The position numbers and the translations under genes are program-made. Shown piece by piece: positions 33,385-41,881 of a stretch of 64,000 bases of DNA. Source of the stretch: Geodermatophilus ruber (GTDB lineage Bacteria; Actinomycetota; Actinomycetes; Mycobacteriales; Geodermatophilaceae); contig NZ_FOSW01000011.1 in assembly GCF_900114385.1 (NCBI RefSeq), positions 114,011-178,010 on the forward strand, written 5' to 3'. The number at the start of each line of letters is the position of its first letter. Positions within the stretch are counted from its first letter, which is position 1. The notes beneath the pieces were generated by a model, which was not told the origin of the DNA, did not search any database, and saw nothing but the letters and a program-made list of their open reading frames with translations.

Positions 33385-33484
33385 GCCCCGATCGTGCCCG
33401 CCGCGTCACCGACGCCGGGCGCCGGCGCGCGGCCTGGAAACCGGGCGCCGCGCCGGAGGCCGGCGGGGGCGCCAGACTGGGGGC

Positions 33485-33925
33485 ATGCCTGCCGGTGACG
33501 ACGCCTCCGGGGACCTCCCGGTCACCGGCTCCCTCGTCGTGCCTGCCGGGGCGCTGGGCTGGCGGTTCTCCCGCTCCTCCGGGCCGGGCGGGCAGGGGGT
33601 GAACACCGCCGACTCGCGGGTGGAGCTCTCGGTGACCCCGCTCGAGCTGCCCGGGCTCACCGACGCCCAGCGGCAACGGCTGGCGCAGCGCCTGGCCGGC
33701 CGGCTGGTCGACGGCGTCCTCACCATCGCGGCCAGCGAGCACCGCCAGCAGCTGCGCAACCGGCAGGCCGCCCGTGAGCGGCTGGCCGCGGTGCTGCGGG
33801 CTGCGCTGGCCCCGCCGTCCCCGGCCCGCCGGCGCACCAAGCCGACCAGGGGCTCGCAGGAGCGGCGCATCCAGGCCAAGAAGCAGCGCGGCGAGCTCAA
33901 GCGCTCCCGCCGCCACTGGGACTGA
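33485..33925 (+). CDS. arfB: Peptidyl-tRNA hydrolase ArfB (ribosome rescue)
   Basis: A 146-residue protein with the class I release-factor motif GPGGQGVN (Gly35-Gly36-Gln37) that hydrolyses peptidyl-tRNA on stalled ribosomes. It ends in the basic tail (RRTKPTRGSQERRIQAKKQR) that enters the mRNA channel, which separates ArfB from true release factors. ATG 33485 starts MPAGDDASGD. Isolated gene, divergent from mmuM. Confidence 0.92.
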   Translation: MPAGDDASGDLPVTGSLVVPAGALGWRFSRSSGPGGQGVNTADSRVELSVTPLELPGLTDAQRQRLAQRLAGRLVDGVLTIAASEHRQQLRNRQAARERLAAVLRAALAPPSPARRRTKPTRGSQERRIQAKKQRGELKRSRRHWD

Positions 33926-33998
33926 GCCCGGTCCGCGAGCTGGGCCGGGTCGTCCGGCCTTCTGCGGGTCTGAGCTGCACTTTCCCCGTTCGTCCATC

Positions 33999-34043
33999 TT
34001 GCGGGGATCCGGGACGTGGACATAGCATCGAACATGTGTTCGA
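33999..34043 (+). promoter_or_regulatory. Leaderless promoter with perfect SOS (LexA) box
   Basis: TTGCGG (33999-34004) and TAGCAT (34023-34028) form a -35/-10 pair with an 18-base spacer. The palindrome TCGAACATGTGTTCGA (34028-34043) is an exact match to the actinobacterial LexA site TCGAAC-N4-GTTCGA. It covers the end of the -10 and the start codon of the DUF222 gene, so LexA binding would block transcription until DNA damage. Confidence 0.85.
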
Positions 34044-36108
34044 TGACGTCGCGGCTGCCGAGTGGTTCGCCGGCGCCCGGACCGCGTCATCGGAGCGGCG
34101 ACGGCGGGCGGCCGAGCCGTCGACGGAGTGGCCCGCGTTCGCGCCGCCGGTGGAGCTCGCGCCCGGCCCGCTGGGCCGGGCGCAGGCCGCGGCGCGGGAG
34201 ACGGCACGCCAGTTCGCGGTGCAGGCGCGTGCGGTGGCCGAGTTCGCCGCCACCCGACCGGCGGCCGGCGACCGGGCCCAGGGCGAGCCGGGGGCGATGA
34301 GCGCCGCACGGTGGGCGGGGCGGGCCGAGGTGCTGCGGCCGGTGAGCGAGTGGGCCGCGCAGGAGCTGATGATCGCCTGCTCGCTGAGCCTGCAGTCCGC
34401 CGAGGCGCTGGTCGAGCGGTCGTTGACGCTGGTGCAGAGACTGCCCGGCACCCTGGCCGCGCTCGAGGCCGGCGCGCTGCACCCCGGGCACGTGTTCCCG
34501 CTGCTGGAGATCGTCGCACCCATCGGAAGCGACCGGGTGCGCGGCGAGGTGGAGGCCGAAGTGCTGCGCTGGGCCGCCGGCCGGGTGATCTCGCCCGCGC
34601 AGTTGGCGGACAAGGCCCGCCGGGAGGCGACCGCCCGCGACGCCCGCGCCACCGCCCGCCGGCTCGCCGAGGCGATCAAGCGGCGCGGGGTGTCCCTGCG
34701 TCCCGAGCGCACGCCCGGGATGGCCACGGTCACCGCGGTGCTCACCGTGCCGGAGGCGCGGGCGCTGTACCGGGCCCTGGCCGCCATGGCCGACGCCCTC
34801 GACGATCCGGCTGATCCGCGCGGCCGCGGGCAGAAGATGGCCGACTGCCTGCTGGATCTGGTTCTTCGCCCGGGTGAGTCCGGTCTCGTGCCGGTGCAGG
34901 TGCTGCTCACCGTGGTCGCATCCGTGCAGACGCTGCTCGGCGGCGACCAGCCCGGCGAGATCGATGGGCAGACCGTGCCCGCGGAGATGGTCCGGCAGCT
35001 GATCCGCGCCGTGGCGGAGCGTGGCGTGTCCGCGCCGCTGGCCGTCCGGCCGGACCCGGCCCGGCCCACCCAGCGCACTCCGGTCGAGCCGCTGCCCCCT
35101 GCCTCGCCCGCCGAGGACCCGGTGTGGCAGGAGATCGAGCAGCGTGAGCTGACCGCCTGGTGGGCCGAGACCGAGCGCCGGGTCCTCGCCGGCGAACTCA
35201 TCGACGCGCTCGAGCCGATACCGGACGAGGTGCTCGCCGCGTGGGCCGCCGAGGCTGGGGAAGAGGCGGTCCGGGCGGACCTGGCGCTCGACGAACCGGC
35301 CGACGCCGTACCGGGTGATGATCCTCCTGCCGGTGATCCCGCGGACCGTGATCCGTGGGACGCCCATCCAGCGAACGGGGATCCACCGGGTCCTGGGTGG
35401 TGGGCTGCGGCCGACCGCGCCCTCGACGACGCGAGCCAGGCGCTCCTCCGGGCGCAGCGTGCGCTGGCACACGCCTCCCGGACGGTGCGCACCGCCGAAT
35501 GCGCCGACGCCGCGGACGAGGCCGCCTGGCGGGCCGGTCCGGCCGGCCGGGTCACCGCCGCGACCAGCGCCCTCGCCGCGCTGCACGCCGCTGCCGAGAG
35601 CGACCGCCGGTGGCTGGCCGAGCTGCTGGGAGCCACCGCCGGTGGCGGGCTGGCCGACCGGCCGCGGATCGCGGTCGTCGACGAGCTGACGGGCGCTCTG
35701 GTCGCGCTGACCGACAGCCGCGCACTGCGCCGCCTCGCGCACTGCGGCCGGCCCGCCTGCCGCCGCCGACCCGAACGCTGCGCCCACGACCTCACCGGCC
35801 GCCCCGGCCTGGGCCCGCCGCCGCCCACCGACGGCCACGACCCGGAGACCGGCCTCGACCGGTTCGTCCGCGCCCGCGACCGCCGCTGCCGCTTCCCCGG
35901 CTGCCGCCGGCCCGTGCGGGAGCTCGACCACCACACCCCCTGGCCCGTCGGTGCGACCAGCGCGGCCAACCTGACCGGTTTCTGCACCGGCGACCACCGC
36001 GGCAAGCACCAGGCACCGGGCTGGGCCTACACCCTCACCCCCGACGGCACCCTCACCGTGACCACCCCCACCGGCCTGGTCGCCACCACCGAGCCCCCGC
36101 CCTTCTGA
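34036..36108 (+). CDS. DUF222/HNH endonuclease domain protein (13E12 family), SOS-controlled
   Basis: A 690-residue protein. The first 330 residues are a DUF222 domain (SLSLQSAEALVERSLTLV, LHPGHVFPLLE). A long low-complexity Asp/Pro/Ala-rich middle follows. Around residues 600-660 is an HNH nuclease domain with RDRRCRFPGC, ELDHHTPWPVG and NLTGFCTGDHRGKHQ, which binds zinc and DNA. This is the family repeated in M. tuberculosis as 13E12; several of those genes are LexA-regulated. GTG 34036 lies inside a perfect SOS box (34028-34043). Natural function is still poorly known. Confidence 0.9.
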   Translation: MFDDVAAAEWFAGARTASSERRRRAAEPSTEWPAFAPPVELAPGPLGRAQAAARETARQFAVQARAVAEFAATRPAAGDRAQGEPGAMSAARWAGRAEVLRPVSEWAAQELMIACSLSLQSAEALVERSLTLVQRLPGTLAALEAGALHPGHVFPLLEIVAPIGSDRVRGEVEAEVLRWAAGRVISPAQLADKARREATARDARATARRLAEAIKRRGVSLRPERTPGMATVTAVLTVPEARALYRALAAMADALDDPADPRGRGQKMADCLLDLVLRPGESGLVPVQVLLTVVASVQTLLGGDQPGEIDGQTVPAEMVRQLIRAVAERGVSAPLAVRPDPARPTQRTPVEPLPPASPAEDPVWQEIEQRELTAWWAETERRVLAGELIDALEPIPDEVLAAWAAEAGEEAVRADLALDEPADAVPGDDPPAGDPADRDPWDAHPANGDPPGPGWWAAADRALDDASQALLRAQRALAHASRTVRTAECADAADEAAWRAGPAGRVTAATSALAALHAAAESDRRWLAELLGATAGGGLADRPRIAVVDELTGALVALTDSRALRRLAHCGRPACRRRPERCAHDLTGRPGLGPPPPTDGHDPETGLDRFVRARDRRCRFPGCRRPVRELDHHTPWPVGATSAANLTGFCTGDHRGKHQAPGWAYTLTPDGTLTVTTPTGLVATTEPPPF

Positions 36109-36148
36109 GCCGCCGGCGTCGGGCCGGGTCCGGGGCCGAGGAGGCGGG

Positions 36149-36790
36149 TCAGGCCTGCCGGGGCCGGCGCACCAGCAGCCACAGCGGCAGCTCCTCGTCG
36201 GCGGTGTGCATCGCCCGGTCGACCTCGAAGCCGAACCGGCGCAGGAAGCGGACGTTCGCCCACGTGTAGACGGCGGTGGCGGCGACCGTGCCCTCGGCGT
36301 CGCAGCGGTCGAGCACGGGCGCCAGCAGCGCCGAGGCCATGCCCTGCCGGCGGCTGCTCGGCCGGGTGCCCAGGTGAGCCAGCCACCAGTGCGGCTGCGC
36401 CGGGCGGGCGGCGTCGACCAGTTCGCGGGTGCGCGCCACCCGGGAGGCGTGCGGCCCGGACAGGTAGGGCAGCTCCCGGTCCAGCGCGGCCCGGACGTCG
36501 TCCGGCAGCGGGGCGGTGCCCGGTGCACCGGCCGGGGGCTGCCAGGTGGCGACGGCGGTGACGTCCTCGGTGACCCACGCGCTGCCGGTCGACACGCCCC
36601 GGTGCCCGGCGTCCAGTTCGTGCAGGCGGGTCAGCCGCTGCATCCGCCCGTCCTCGGGCAGCGCCCAGCGGACCCAGCGGGAGTCGGCCAGCGCGACGGT
36701 CAGCGTCGCGGCGATCCGGGGGACGTCGCGCTGCTCGGCCGGCCGGACCGAGGGCGTGCCGAGGTGGACGGTCGTCCCGGGTTCACTCAC
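36149..36790 (-). CDS. GNAT family N-acetyltransferase
   Basis: A 213-residue acetyltransferase of the GNAT fold. The acetyl-CoA loop is in LGTRPSSRRQGMASALLAP, followed by VYTWANVRFLRRFGFEV, the usual beta-bulge and last strands. The GTG at 36790 is chosen because a family-like N-terminus (SVRPAEQRDVPRIAATL) begins soon after. The acceptor substrate is unknown. A second, upstream ATG at 36841 would only add low-complexity residues. Confidence 0.82.
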   Translation of the reverse strand: MSEPGTTVHLGTPSVRPAEQRDVPRIAATLTVALADSRWVRWALPEDGRMQRLTRLHELDAGHRGVSTGSAWVTEDVTAVATWQPPAGAPGTAPLPDDVRAALDRELPYLSGPHASRVARTRELVDAARPAQPHWWLAHLGTRPSSRRQGMASALLAPVLDRCDAEGTVAATAVYTWANVRFLRRFGFEVDRAMHTADEELPLWLLVRRPRQA

Positions 36791-36862
36791 CCCGCCATCC
36801 CACCACCCGGGCGGGGGCGCCCCGGCGGCCGGGCACCGCAACCCGGCCGCCGGGACCGGGGG

Positions 36863-37795
36863 TCACGCCAGGGCGTCCTTGACCGCCTTCGCCAGGTCGG
36901 TCATCAGCGACTCGTACCCCTCGCTGCAGGCCGCGCTGAGCCAGAAGATGCCGTGGATCTGCCCCTCGTAGCGCCGGACGGTGGTCGGGACGCCGGCCTG
37001 CTCGAGCAGCTTGCCGTACTTCTCGCCGTCGTCCCGCAGCGGGTCGTACTCGGCGGTGGCGATGAACGCCGGCGGCAGCCCGGAGTGGTCGGAGGCCAGC
37101 GCGGGGGAGGCGTAGGGCTCCTTCTGGTGCGCCTCGTCGGGGATGTAGTGCTCCCGGAACCAGCGCATCGAGTCCGCCGTCAGCAGGTAGCCCTGGGCGT
37201 TGTCGCGGTAGGAGTCGGTGTCGAAGCTGCTGACATCGGTGGCCGGGTAGATGAGCGCCTGGAAGGCGATCACCGGGCCGCCCCGGTCGCGGGCCATCAG
37301 GGCCACCACCGCGGCCAGGTTGCCACCCGCGCTGTCCCCGCTGACCACCAGGCCGGCTGGTTCGGTGCCCAGCTCCGCCTGGTGCGCGGCCACCCAGCTG
37401 GTGACCGCGTAGCAGTCCTCGGCCGCCGCCGGGTAGGCCGACTCGGGGGCCAGCCGGTACTGCGTGGAGACGACGACACAGCCGGTGGCCTCGGCCAGCG
37501 CGCGGCAGGGCCCGTCGACGATCTCGATGTTGCCGATGACCCACCCGCCGCCGTGGAAGTACACGAGCACGCCCCGCGGCGAGCCGTGCGGGGTGTAGAT
37601 GCGGACCGGCAGCGCCCCCGCGGGGCCGGGCACCGTCCGGTCGCGGACCGATGCCACCTGGGGCAGCGGGCCCTGCAGGTCCTTGAACGTGCTCGCGACG
37701 TCGCGGGCCTGGGACACCGAGAGCTCGGCGAAGTCCGGGGCGGCCTGCGCCTCCATGGCGGCGAGCAGTCCGGCGGTCTGCGGGTGCAGTGGCAT
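36863..37795 (-). CDS. Alpha/beta hydrolase, hormone-sensitive-lipase family
   Basis: A 310-residue carboxylesterase. The oxyanion-hole motif is VYFHGGGW, the nucleophile serine is in SGDSAGGN, the acid aspartate in EYDPLRDDG and the histidine in QIHGIFW. This is the HSL/AES-type layout, active on short acyl esters. ATG 37795 starts MPLHPQTAGLLAAME. No pathway partner is adjacent. Confidence 0.88.
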   Translation of the reverse strand: MPLHPQTAGLLAAMEAQAAPDFAELSVSQARDVASTFKDLQGPLPQVASVRDRTVPGPAGALPVRIYTPHGSPRGVLVYFHGGGWVIGNIEIVDGPCRALAEATGCVVVSTQYRLAPESAYPAAAEDCYAVTSWVAAHQAELGTEPAGLVVSGDSAGGNLAAVVALMARDRGGPVIAFQALIYPATDVSSFDTDSYRDNAQGYLLTADSMRWFREHYIPDEAHQKEPYASPALASDHSGLPPAFIATAEYDPLRDDGEKYGKLLEQAGVPTTVRRYEGQIHGIFWLSAACSEGYESLMTDLAKAVKDALA

Positions 37796-37923
37796 GGGTT
37801 CCTCCCACGGTGAGCGGACCCCGCCGGGCCGGCGGGGGGCGGCACAGAGGCCCGTAACCTAGATCACACCCACGTCTCACCGACAGGTACCGCCGCACAG
37901 CCGGGTCCCCGCAGCGGGGACGG

Positions 37924-38727
37924 TCAGGCGGGCGGCGTCCCGAGCTCGGTGAGGGCCGCGGTGACGTCCTCGTCCCGCACGAAACCCAGCGCCAGCAGCC
38001 GGTGCACCAGCACGCCGCGGCGGGTCAGCCGCAGGTCCGCCGGGCGCAGCCGGGGCTGCGCCGCACCGCCCGGCCGGGGCGAGGCCGGCGGCGGGTCCAG
38101 CAGGCCGGCCCGCTGCAGGTCGGTGACGTCCTCCCGGGCGCCCCACGCCGTCCATCCGCGCGGGTCGTCGGCCAGCGGGGTCATCGGCAGGGGCAGCCGG
38201 TCGCGCCGGCCCACACCGGCCAGCAGGGTCAGCTGCCGCCAGGACAGCCCGGCCGCGAGCCGCAGCGCCCGGTCGACCAGCGCGGCGTCGAGGTCGGGGG
38301 AGGCGGCCACCTCGGCGAGCAGGTAGCCCAGGTGCCGCACCCGCCGCTCGTCGTGCGAGCCGCGCGCGGCGGCGACCACGGCCTCGGTCACCTCGTCGGC
38401 CGCCGACCGGCCGCCAGCACGCGGGGTGAAGAAGTCGTCGTCCCGGACCGGGCGCCCGCTGCGGGACAGCGAGACGGCGTGCTCGACGGCGAAGGCGAGG
38501 ACGGCGCCCGCGCGGACGCGCTCGCGGGTGGCCGGCAGCGCGGCGGCCTCGTCGGCGGCGGAGCGCTGGGCGTGGGCCAGCCGCTCGTCCAGCCCCACCG
38601 CCGGAGCCGGGGCCGAGCCGCCGGGGAACACCACCGAGGCCGCGGCCCGGCTCATCGACCCGGCGACCGCCGCGCCCGCCTCGAGCAGCGCACGGCCGGG
38701 AGCCGGCAAGTCCTCGGTCGCAGTCAC
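37924..38727 (-). CDS. Hypothetical protein
   Basis: A 267-residue protein without a family I recognise. It starts VTATEDLPAPGRALLEAG at GTG 38727; upstream in-frame codons are poor. A helical first half with AHAQRSAADEAAALPATRERV is followed by repeated helical LAEVAASPDLDAALVDRALRL, and a C-terminal LRLTRRGVLVHRLLALGF that could be a small winged helix. No membrane segments. It lies downstream of the HemD-winged-helix gene on the same strand, 76 bp apart. Confidence 0.7.
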   Translation of the reverse strand: MTATEDLPAPGRALLEAGAAVAGSMSRAAASVVFPGGSAPAPAVGLDERLAHAQRSAADEAAALPATRERVRAGAVLAFAVEHAVSLSRSGRPVRDDDFFTPRAGGRSAADEVTEAVVAAARGSHDERRVRHLGYLLAEVAASPDLDAALVDRALRLAAGLSWRQLTLLAGVGRRDRLPLPMTPLADDPRGWTAWGAREDVTDLQRAGLLDPPPASPRPGGAAQPRLRPADLRLTRRGVLVHRLLALGFVRDEDVTAALTELGTPPA

Positions 38728-38803
38728 GCCGACGATCTTCGCCGCTCCGGCGGGCGCCGTGCACGCCGATGGCCTGCCCCTCACCACACCGGGGCAGCGA
38801 CGG

Positions 38804-39922
38804 TCAGACCGTCAGCCGGTAGCCGCGCTCGACGACGGTCTCCACCAGCGGGGCGCCCAGCGCCGCCCGCAGCCGGGTCACCGCCGTGTCCACCGCGTGC
38901 TCGTCGCCGCCGGGCAGCACCCGCCCCAGGGCGGGGCGGGAGAGCACGGTGCCCGGGCGGGCGGTCAGCGCGCGCAGCACCGCCATGGGCCCGGGCGGCA
39001 GTTCGACCAGCCGGCCGTCGACGACGGCGGCGTGCCCGCGCACCTGGACGGCGTGCCCGCCCACCTGCAGCACCGGGTCGCGCTCGGGCAGCCGGGCGAC
39101 CACCTCGCGGGCCAGCGCGCCCAGCCGCGACCGCTCCGGCTGCACCGACGGGATGCCGGCCGCGGTGAGCGGGCCGGCGGTCACCGGGCCGACCGCGACG
39201 GGCAGGACGCCGTCGGTCAGCGCGGCCACGAACTCCGCGCGCCGGCCCAGCTCGTCGGCGACCGACAGGAGTCCGGCCGCGGCCGGGGCGCTGGTGAAGG
39301 TCACCGCGTCCACCTCGCGGGCGATCACCGTGTCCACCAGCCGGCGCACCGGGGCGACGTCCTCGGGCAGCACCCACCGGTACACCGGCACCGTCAGCAC
39401 CTCCGCGCCGGTGGCGCGCAGCGCCTCGACGAACTCCGTCAGCGGGTCCCCGTGCAGCTGGACGGCGATCCGCCGCCCGGCCAGCGGGCCCTCGGCGCCG
39501 GCCAGCAGGTGCTCGAGCACCTCGGCGGAGGACTCCGACGCCGGCGACCAGGCGTCCACCAGCCCGCCGCCGCGGATCGCGCCCCGCGCCTTGGGCCCCC
39601 GGGCCAGCAGCCGGGCGGTGCGCAGGTGGTCGACCAGCGGCAGGTCCCAGGTCTCGGCGGCCTCCAGCCACCCGCGGAAGCCGACGCCGGTCGTGGCGAC
39701 GGCGAGATCGACCGGGCGCTCCAGCACCGCGCGGGTGGCGGCGACCAGCTCGGCGTCGTCGGCCAGCGGCACGATCCGGATCGCCGGCGCGTACACGACC
39801 CGGGCGCCGCGCCGCTCGAGCAGCGCACCGAGCTCCTCCCGCCGGCGGGCCGCGGTGACCGCGACGGTGTATCCGGCCAGCGGCAGGACGTCGGGCTGGG
39901 GGGCGGGCTGGCTGTCCGTCAC
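38804..39922 (-). CDS. HemD-like domain fused to OmpR-type winged helix (regulator)
   Basis: A 372-residue protein. Residues 18-265 resemble uroporphyrinogen-III synthase (HemD): AGYTVAVTAARRREELGALLERRG at the start and FTSAPAAAGLL in the middle. Residues 280-370 are a winged-helix DNA-binding domain of the OmpR C-terminal type (LPPGPMAVLRALTARPGTVLSRPALG ... DTAVTRLRAALG). The same fusion is known in mycobacteria next to nitrite reductase genes and is regarded as a regulator. GTG 39922 (MTDSQPAPQP) is the start. No nitrogen-reduction genes are here, so the target is unknown. Confidence 0.83.
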   Translation of the reverse strand: MTDSQPAPQPDVLPLAGYTVAVTAARRREELGALLERRGARVVYAPAIRIVPLADDAELVAATRAVLERPVDLAVATTGVGFRGWLEAAETWDLPLVDHLRTARLLARGPKARGAIRGGGLVDAWSPASESSAEVLEHLLAGAEGPLAGRRIAVQLHGDPLTEFVEALRATGAEVLTVPVYRWVLPEDVAPVRRLVDTVIAREVDAVTFTSAPAAAGLLSVADELGRRAEFVAALTDGVLPVAVGPVTAGPLTAAGIPSVQPERSRLGALAREVVARLPERDPVLQVGGHAVQVRGHAAVVDGRLVELPPGPMAVLRALTARPGTVLSRPALGRVLPGGDEHAVDTAVTRLRAALGAPLVETVVERGYRLTV

Positions 39923-39984
39923 GTCCCCATGGTGCTGCGTCCGCGTCGCGGGCGTGCGACGACCCCTGCTCCCGGCGACCGCGC

Positions 39985-41034
39985 TCAGCGGACCGCGGCG
40001 GTCCACCTGGGCACGGCGCCGCCGCTGCTGATCACCAGGCCCCGGGCGGCCAGGAGCCGCAGGTGCGCGTCGGTCTCGGTGACGGCGAAGATCCGCATCC
40101 GCCGCTCGTACTGCTCCCAGGGGCGCGACCAGGTGAGCAGGCCGGCCAGCTGCCACGGCGTGCTGTGCGGCTGCGCCCGGACGGCGGCCAGCAGCTCGGC
40201 CAGCCGCCGCTCGTGGTGCTCGCGCAGCTGCGCGGTGCGCGCGGCCAGCCCACGGAAGCGCCACTCGTGCGCCGGCAGCACCTCGGGAACGTCCCGCTCG
40301 CCCACGGCCGCCAGCGAGTCGAGGTAGCGGCCCAGCGGATCGGGGGTCCCGTCGTGGGTCGTGGAGATGTTGGGGCTGATCCGCGGCAGGACGTGGTCGC
40401 CGGAGAGGAACAGCCCGGTGCGCTCCTCGGCGAAGCACAGGTGGCCGGGGGTGTGGCCCGGCGTGTGCACCGCCCGCAGCGTCCAGCCGGGCAGGTCGGC
40501 GACGTCGCCGTCCTCCAGCAGCCGGTCGGGCAGGGCCATGTGGGAGTAGGGGGCGAACTGCGCGGCCGGCCCGACGTCGGCGGCGGCCTCGTCGGGCTCG
40601 GCGCCGAGGGAGACCAGGAACGCGACCTCGGCGCGCACCGAGGCGGCCGGGTCCCGGTGCACGGGCGAGCCGACGATCGCCGCGTCGGCCGGGTGCATCG
40701 CCACCCATGCGCCGGAGGCCTGCCGGACCCGCTCGGCCAGGCCCAGGTGGTCGAAGTGCAGGTGGGTGATCAGCACCCCGCGCACGTCCTCGACTGCCCC
40801 GCCGATGGCGGTCAGCCCCGCCCGCAGCGCCGTCCAGCTCTCCTCGCTCTCCCAGCCGGTGTCCACTAGGCCGAGGCCGCCGCCGTCCAGGGCGAACGCG
40901 TAGCTGGTCACGTACCGCAGCGGGCCGTGGGGGATGGGCACGGGGATCGACCACAGGTCCGGGCGCAGCTGCTCCACGGGCGGGAGCACCCGCGCCTGCC
41001 AGGCCTCGTGCTGGGCGGTTCCGGTGATCTCCAC
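39985..41034 (-). CDS. Metallo-beta-lactamase fold hydrolase
   Basis: A 349-residue MBL-fold protein. The metal motif is LITHLHFDHLG (HxHxDH), followed by HTPGHTPGH and the bridging aspartate in LSGDHVLPRIS; the C-terminal LPAHEWRF supplies the last histidine. A roughly 75-residue winged-helix-like tail (EQYERRMRIFAVTETDAHLRLL) extends the domain. GTG 41034 is likely; GTG 41043 is possible. Substrate not assignable; many relatives act on thioesters or lactones. Confidence 0.85.
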   Translation of the reverse strand: MEITGTAQHEAWQARVLPPVEQLRPDLWSIPVPIPHGPLRYVTSYAFALDGGGLGLVDTGWESEESWTALRAGLTAIGGAVEDVRGVLITHLHFDHLGLAERVRQASGAWVAMHPADAAIVGSPVHRDPAASVRAEVAFLVSLGAEPDEAAADVGPAAQFAPYSHMALPDRLLEDGDVADLPGWTLRAVHTPGHTPGHLCFAEERTGLFLSGDHVLPRISPNISTTHDGTPDPLGRYLDSLAAVGERDVPEVLPAHEWRFRGLAARTAQLREHHERRLAELLAAVRAQPHSTPWQLAGLLTWSRPWEQYERRMRIFAVTETDAHLRLLAARGLVISSGGAVPRWTAAVR

Positions 41035-41091
41035 GTCTCGCACTCTGCCAGCCGCGCTCTGCCGGCCGCACCGCGCCGGGAGCCTGGGACC

Positions 41092-41574
41092 ATGGGGGGC
41101 GTGCCGCCCTCCGCGCCGCCCGCCGCCGTCTCCGCCGTCCCCCGCCGCTGGCGGATGTTCTGCGCCGCGCTGGCCGTCGTCGTCGCGGCCGTGCTGGCCT
41201 ACGTGGGCCTGACGCTGCAGCGGGACACCGGGGGCGTGGTCACCTACACGACGGCCGATCAGGTCGCCGTCGTCGGGCTCGGGCTGGTCCTCGGGGCAGG
41301 CCTGCTGGCGCTGGGCCGCCCCCGGGTGGATGCCGACGCCTCGGGTCTGCGCGCCCGCAACGTGTTCGGGACGCGGCGGGTGCCCTGGACGGCGGTGCAG
41401 GCGATCCGCTTCGACAAGCGGTTCAAGTGGGCCACCGTGCTGCTGACCAACGACGACGAGTTCGCGCTGCTGGCCGTGCAGGCGGCCGACGGGGAGCGGG
41501 CGGCCGAGGCCGTCGAGGGCCTGCGGGCCCTGCTGGCCGCCGGACGCGCCGAGCCGTCGGCGACCCGGGAATGA
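41092..41574 (+). CDS. Small membrane protein with PH-like domain
   Basis: A 160-residue protein. Two membrane helices (MFCAALAVVVAAVLAYVGL and VAVVGLGLVLGAGLLALG) come before a short bacterial PH-like domain with LRARNVFGTRRVPWTAVQAIRFD. This layout matches actinobacterial bPH6-type proteins of unknown function. ATG 41092 appears leaderless. It is immediately upstream of the infC transcription unit but its stop lies in the infC promoter. Confidence 0.78.
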   Translation: MGGVPPSAPPAAVSAVPRRWRMFCAALAVVVAAVLAYVGLTLQRDTGGVVTYTTADQVAVVGLGLVLGAGLLALGRPRVDADASGLRARNVFGTRRVPWTAVQAIRFDKRFKWATVLLTNDDEFALLAVQAADGERAAEAVEGLRALLAAGRAEPSATRE

Positions 41575-41600
41575 CGTGCACCTGCCCGGCGCTGTACCAT
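41571..41600 (+). promoter_or_regulatory. Probable infC operon promoter
   Basis: ATGACG (41571-41576) and TACCAT (41595-41600) form a -35/-10 pair with an 18-base spacer at the end of the PH-domain gene. Transcription from here would give a leader of about 275 bases before infC. Confidence 0.5.
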
Positions 41601-41881
41601 CGACGCGCCTCCCCGCTACACCGAGGCGCGCGAACCATCCAGTGGCCCTGCCCGGGCCGCTGACCAAGAGGAGCCCGCTCCCACCTGGCGCCGACGCAGG
41701 CACCCAGGTCTCCGGATCGCGGAGTCCGGCCACCGGCCGGTTTCCGCGCCGCGCACGAGCCCACCCGGGCCCGTGCGACCCCGGCGAGTGGGCCCCGTGA
41801 GCAGCCGTTCACGGGGCCTTCGTTCTCTCCGGCGTCCGGTCGGGCCAGCGACTCCTCCCGTGCAACAGCAGAGGAGAGGCC
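41601..41881 (+). promoter_or_regulatory. infC leader with terminator-like hairpin
   Basis: About 280 bases without a gene. The main feature is GGCCCCGTGA (41791-41800) paired with TCACGGGGCC (41809-41818) around an 8-base loop, followed by TTCGTTCTCTCC. It looks like an intrinsic terminator placed about 60 bases before infC. Upstream lie further small hairpins such as CCGGCC/GGCCGG at 41726-41741. An attenuator sensing L20 or IF3 level, as in other infC operons, is a fair guess. The infC ribosome site GAGGAGAGG is at 41871-41879. Confidence 0.55.
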
